In this document: in pieces, positions 4,302 through 7,016 of the stretch
How positions within the stretch are numbered: the stretch's first letter is position 1
Layout of the letters: every line of letters starts with the position of its first letter
Assembly (NCBI GenBank): GCA_947488485.1
Contig: CANKZO010000116.1
Span: 1-7,016, forward strand
DNA length: 7,016 bases
Source: Opitutia bacterium
GTDB taxonomy: Bacteria > Verrucomicrobiota > Verrucomicrobiae > Opitutales > UBA953
Direction: 5' to 3'
Notes under the pieces: model-generated
What the model was told of the DNA's origin: nothing
Seen by the model: the letters and a program-made list of their open reading frames with translations, nothing else
Database searches by the model: none
Translations under genes and position numbers: made by a program

Positions 4302-6833
4302 ATGCATAAGAGAAACGGATTAGCACTCTTGCTGGCCCTGCTGACCCTGTCGGCTTGCCTCGGGCTCATTTTCCTCCTGACGAGTCTCGCGATCACCGAA
4401 AGCGCACTGGCGGCTCGGTTTGTCGACATGACCCACCTGCGTGCGGCCGCCCAAGGGGCGGCCTTGCGAGGCTTGGCTGAGCTGCAGTCGGCCGCGGGTC
4501 CGGATATCGCCTATACTTATCAAACTACCCCGAGTGGGCTCTGCGTCGGCCGGGGTTCCTCCGTCTTGTTGCCCGAGGGCGAGGCGGAAATCGATGGCCT
4601 CCGTTGGTGTTGGTCCGTCGAGGATCTTTCCATGTCCCATGACCTCGCCGCCCGGCCGATGGCGACCCGGCAGGCATCGGCCTGGGCGAAGAGCGCCGCG
4701 GGTCGGCCTAAACTCCCGCTCGCCTTGGCGGTTGAGCCGACAGCGGAGCAGGTCAGGGCCCTGGAGGTGGGCGGACCGGCGCTTTACGCTGCCTGCGGCG
4801 GCGAGCCCCTAAGGCCTGGTCAATCTTGGCAGGTGCGAGGCCTGCTCACTGATGCCGCGCACGGAGGGTGGAGGCGCGACTTGTCCGAGCCTGGGGGATT
4901 AGCGGCGGCTGTCGGGCCCGAAATGGCCGAGGTGTTGGTGGGGTCGGCTTGGTCGCAGCTCCCGGCCCGAGGGCGTCCGTTGCGCTCAATCGTCGCCGCG
5001 GACCGGAGCCTGTCGACGCTTCCGGTGCTGAGTGATTTTCGGCTCAGCCTCGGTTTCTTCAACTCGCGTCATGATGGCCGCCATCGGCTACGCTTCCACG
5101 GGTCGGGAGTCCTGTGGAACCCTTTGACGCTGCCCGTCTTGGCTGGCCCGCAGGGAAAACTTTTTCTGTGCGAAGTGATCGGCGCTCCTGAAGTCACGGT
5201 GACTAATCTGGAGACCGCCGCGACCATCGTCGTGGATCTGGACGACTGCCCGCAGGAGGATTTCGGGGTCGTGCGCCAAGGTCCGCGTGAACGGGGGCTC
5301 TGGTTCTGGGTCGAAGTGGCCGATCCCGAGGCCTTCGGCATGAGCGGGCGCGGATTGCTGCCTGGCGAGGCGTATGCTTTCCTTAATCCGACGGAAGAGG
5401 CCCAGCCCCAAGGCCTGGCGCGGATCTTATCCAAGACGACGTGGCGTCTGGATCGTCGTCCGCATGGTCCGGGCTGGCGCCGTCCGGGGCCGACGACGTT
5501 CCTCCCCGCTGACCGGATCGAGGTGGCCGTGCGTTTCCGGCAGAAGGTCACTGTGAATCTTCGTCCTTACGCCGGCGAGCCGTCGCGCGAGGAGCCCATC
5601 GCGGCGTATCCGTCCAGGTCCGCGATCACGTTACGCGACGTCCCGTTCCCGGATTTCGGCTTTCGGACAACCGGTGAGGATTATTCCCGGGAAGACAGCG
5701 CAGGCTATGCCGTGAGCGAGAGGCGCGCCTGCCTACGCGTGAGACTGAAGCCTCGTCCCGTAGCCGCTTTCCAGTCGTCGGCCGGGGTGGGAGTCTTTCA
5801 GCGGGCGTATTGGGATTTCCGTCGGCCCGAGGATGCGGCGGAGTGGTCCGTGGAATCCCCTTTGTTGTCGGCCTTGGATGTCGTCGATCAAGACGCATCA
5901 CCTTTGGCGGGTCCCTTGTGGGACCTACGGGTGAACCGTCATGACGCCGGGCAGCCGGGAGCCTTCGCCTCGGTTCGCCTGCGCGACCTGCCTGGCTGGC
6001 CGCATCTCTCCGTGGGCTCGTTGCGGCATCTGGAGGCTTCGGAGGGTAAGGGTTGGCACCCATGGTTGGATCAAGGATTTTTCTCCGCACCGCCGACTGC
6101 GCGGGAGACGGGTGTCAGTTCACATCAGCCCTTCTTACTGCCTGTTGATGCAGAAGCGATCGCTCGAGAAACAACGGCCAAGGACTTCTTCGTGATCGGA
6201 CCTTGGAACGTGAACTCCCGCGACCCGGCGGCCTGGGCGTCATTTCTGCGTGGTGCTGCGGGCACGTGGCGTGCGGATGCGGGCGGCCCGTTCGAGTCCC
6301 CGATGCTGGCTGGTCCGTTGTTCTTCACGCGTCCTGCCGGAGCCGGACAGGCCAAATGGGGTGCGATGGCTTCGTTGGACTTAGGCGATGAAGCCTTGAT
6401 GGCTCTGTCACCGATCGCCGCCGAGGCCGCCCAGGGCGCTCAGCTGGTCCGACGTATCGACGAAGGCCGTCTGAAGGCCTGGTCCAAGAAAATCGTCGAG
6501 CTGCAGCCGGCCTACGGCTGGCCTTACGCTTCCTTAAGATCGTTCGCCGACTCTAGTCTGCTGGCCCGTTCGCTTCAGGAGAGCGGAGTCAATGCAGGTC
6601 CAGCTGAGGTGACATCGGGTTGGCCCTTGCGGTTAGAGGCCGCCGATCTCTTGGAGACCTGGGCGCCACTACTCACCGTGCGCGGCGATACCTTCAAGGT
6701 AATCGGCCAGGCGGAGGGTGTCGAGGGGGTGGTTGCCTGTGAACTTGTGGTCCAGCGGGTGGCGGAAGAGCATCCCTTCCGGCCTTTGGGCCGAAGGTTC
6801 AGGATAATTTCAGCACGGTTTCGTAACCCATGA
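4302..6833 (+). CDS. Verru_Chthon cassette protein A-like, pseudopilin-type envelope protein
   Basis: 843-residue protein anchored by an N-terminal hydrophobic helix (about 7-31) after the basic MHKRN, then an amphipathic stretch with LRAAAQGAALRGLAELQ. This is the layout of GspK/PilX-like minor pseudopilins, which can lack the usual Glu5. The large remainder should be extracytoplasmic. Signatures I associate with TIGR02600 are LWNPLTLPV (W272-N273-P274), WNVNS with a following AW (635-645), LLTVRGDTF (R794-F798) and CELVVQRV (813-820), then LGRRFRI near the end. The family's function is unknown; it is named for a four-gene cassette with other pilin-like proteins, none of which is seen here. 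LSAC19 also matches a lipobox, but the hydrophobic run continues past it. The ATG is the only start in the open frame. No Shine-Dalgarno is well placed: GAGG (4278-4281) is 20 bases away and lies in a small GAGGA/TCCTC inverted repeat (4278-4297). Family call is from memory of motifs. Confidence 0.8.
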   Translation: MHKRNGLALLLALLTLSACLGLIFLLTSLAITESALAARFVDMTHLRAAAQGAALRGLAELQSAAGPDIAYTYQTTPSGLCVGRGSSVLLPEGEAEIDGLRWCWSVEDLSMSHDLAARPMATRQASAWAKSAAGRPKLPLALAVEPTAEQVRALEVGGPALYAACGGEPLRPGQSWQVRGLLTDAAHGGWRRDLSEPGGLAAAVGPEMAEVLVGSAWSQLPARGRPLRSIVAADRSLSTLPVLSDFRLSLGFFNSRHDGRHRLRFHGSGVLWNPLTLPVLAGPQGKLFLCEVIGAPEVTVTNLETAATIVVDLDDCPQEDFGVVRQGPRERGLWFWVEVADPEAFGMSGRGLLPGEAYAFLNPTEEAQPQGLARILSKTTWRLDRRPHGPGWRRPGPTTFLPADRIEVAVRFRQKVTVNLRPYAGEPSREEPIAAYPSRSAITLRDVPFPDFGFRTTGEDYSREDSAGYAVSERRACLRVRLKPRPVAAFQSSAGVGVFQRAYWDFRRPEDAAEWSVESPLLSALDVVDQDASPLAGPLWDLRVNRHDAGQPGAFASVRLRDLPGWPHLSVGSLRHLEASEGKGWHPWLDQGFFSAPPTARETGVSSHQPFLLPVDAEAIARETTAKDFFVIGPWNVNSRDPAAWASFLRGAAGTWRADAGGPFESPMLAGPLFFTRPAGAGQAKWGAMASLDLGDEALMALSPIAAEAAQGAQLVRRIDEGRLKAWSKKIVELQPAYGWPYASLRSFADSSLLARSLQESGVNAGPAEVTSGWPLRLEAADLLETWAPLLTVRGDTFKVIGQAEGVEGVVACELVVQRVAEEHPFRPLGRRFRIISARFRNP

Positions 6834-6847
6834 GGGACGGGGCGGAC

Positions 6848-6874
6848 TTGACTGGCGGGGGAAAGGGCTAAGAT
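6848..6874 (+). promoter_or_regulatory. Candidate promoter of the Bax inhibitor-like gene
   Basis: TTGACT (6848-6853) and TAAGAT (6869-6874) resemble -35 and -10 hexamers with a short 15-base spacer. Transcription would start about 6881, only a few bases before ATG 6884, giving a nearly leaderless mRNA. The hexamers are decent but the spacing is suboptimal. Confidence 0.35.
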
Positions 6875-6882
6875 GGAAGGGG
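6875..6882 (+). promoter_or_regulatory. Purine-rich ribosome binding site of the last gene
   Basis: GGAAGGGG ends one base before ATG 6884, closer than usual for a Shine-Dalgarno, though its GGAAGG part is three bases away. An ATG at 6873-6875 is in a different frame, so 6884 is the start. If the promoter above is real, much of this site would not be transcribed; the two calls compete. Confidence 0.35.
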
Positions 6883-6883
6883 T

Positions 6884-7016
6884 ATGCACGAATCCAATCC
6901 CTTCATCGTCGCTGACGCCCCGGCCGCTGACCGCGCCGCCTTCTTCCGCCGCACCTATGGCCTGGTGGCCGCCGCCTTCGGCGCCTTCGCGGTCCTCTTG
7001 GCGCTCTTCTTCGTCG
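6884..7016 (+). CDS. Bax inhibitor-1/YccA-like membrane protein (5' part only)
   Basis: Only 44 codons are present; the gene runs off the right edge. A short polar N-terminus with ADRAAFFRRTYG is followed by a hydrophobic segment (about residues 27-44) rich in Ala, Phe and Leu. An (A/E)RA.F.R.TY.. stretch leading straight into the first membrane helix is typical of bacterial Bax inhibitor-1/YccA (TMBIM) proteins, multi-pass inner-membrane proteins linked to membrane-protein quality control or ion leak. Codons are almost all C- or G-ending, more biased than in the upstream gene, which suggests good expression. It follows the cassette-A-like gene by 50 bp with a possible promoter of its own. 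The call rests on this short N-terminus only. Confidence 0.65.
   Translation, partial: MHESNPFIVADAPAADRAAFFRRTYGLVAAAFGAFAVLLALFFV

Noticed and set aside
5069..6090. Arg/Pro/Ser-rich minus-strand frames (5069-5551, 5626-6090) inside the cassette-A-like gene
   Set aside because: Composition is typical of reverse-strand reading of GC-rich coding DNA; the plus-strand frame is continuous for 843 codons and carries the family motifs.

Overview
The window is GC-rich bacterial DNA, most likely from a member of the Verrucomicrobiota (my guess is an Opitutae-like lineage). The best evidence is the 843-residue protein at 4302-6833. It has a pseudopilin-like N-terminus and the WNP, NVNS...AW, RGDTF and CELVVQR signatures that I associate with 'Verru_Chthon cassette protein A' (TIGR02600), a family described from that phylum. 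The taxonomic call is inference from this one marker and general style. There is no rRNA, tRNA, mobile element or CRISPR array.

Layout, left to right. (1) 9-1616 (+): a secreted or envelope zinc metallopeptidase-like protein that appears to be an internal tandem duplication. Its C-terminal half keeps HEVFH, while its N-terminal half looks like a degenerate copy. (2) 1622-2677 (-): a zinc-dependent alcohol dehydrogenase/aldehyde reductase of the CAD/YahK type. It converges on gene 1 with 5 bp between the stop codons, and a perfect 7-bp inverted repeat lies across the junction. (3) 2732-3403 (-) and 3474-4226 (-): two tandem paralogous NarL/FixJ-type response regulators (receiver plus LuxR helix-turn-helix), with no histidine kinase in view. 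(4) 4227-4301: a 75-bp divergent intergenic region holding a near-perfect dyad, a candidate -10 box and an AGGAG Shine-Dalgarno that serves an overlapping 10-codon ORF better than the annotated start. (5) 4302-6833 (+): the cassette-A-like protein, with no cassette B, C or D partner in view. (6) 6884 to the right edge (+): the first 44 codons of what looks like a Bax inhibitor-1/YccA-type membrane protein.

How the genes may work together is inference. The three minus-strand genes are close (70 and 54 bp gaps) and could be read as one unit, regulator 2, then regulator 1, then dehydrogenase, although the dehydrogenase has its own good ribosome binding site. The divergent spacing makes it reasonable to suspect that the regulators control the pseudopilin-like gene and themselves through the shared dyad. 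Most genes belong to known families. The points most worth a second look are the duplicated metallopeptidase, the unusual start region and dyad at 4207-4277, and the solitary cassette-A protein.
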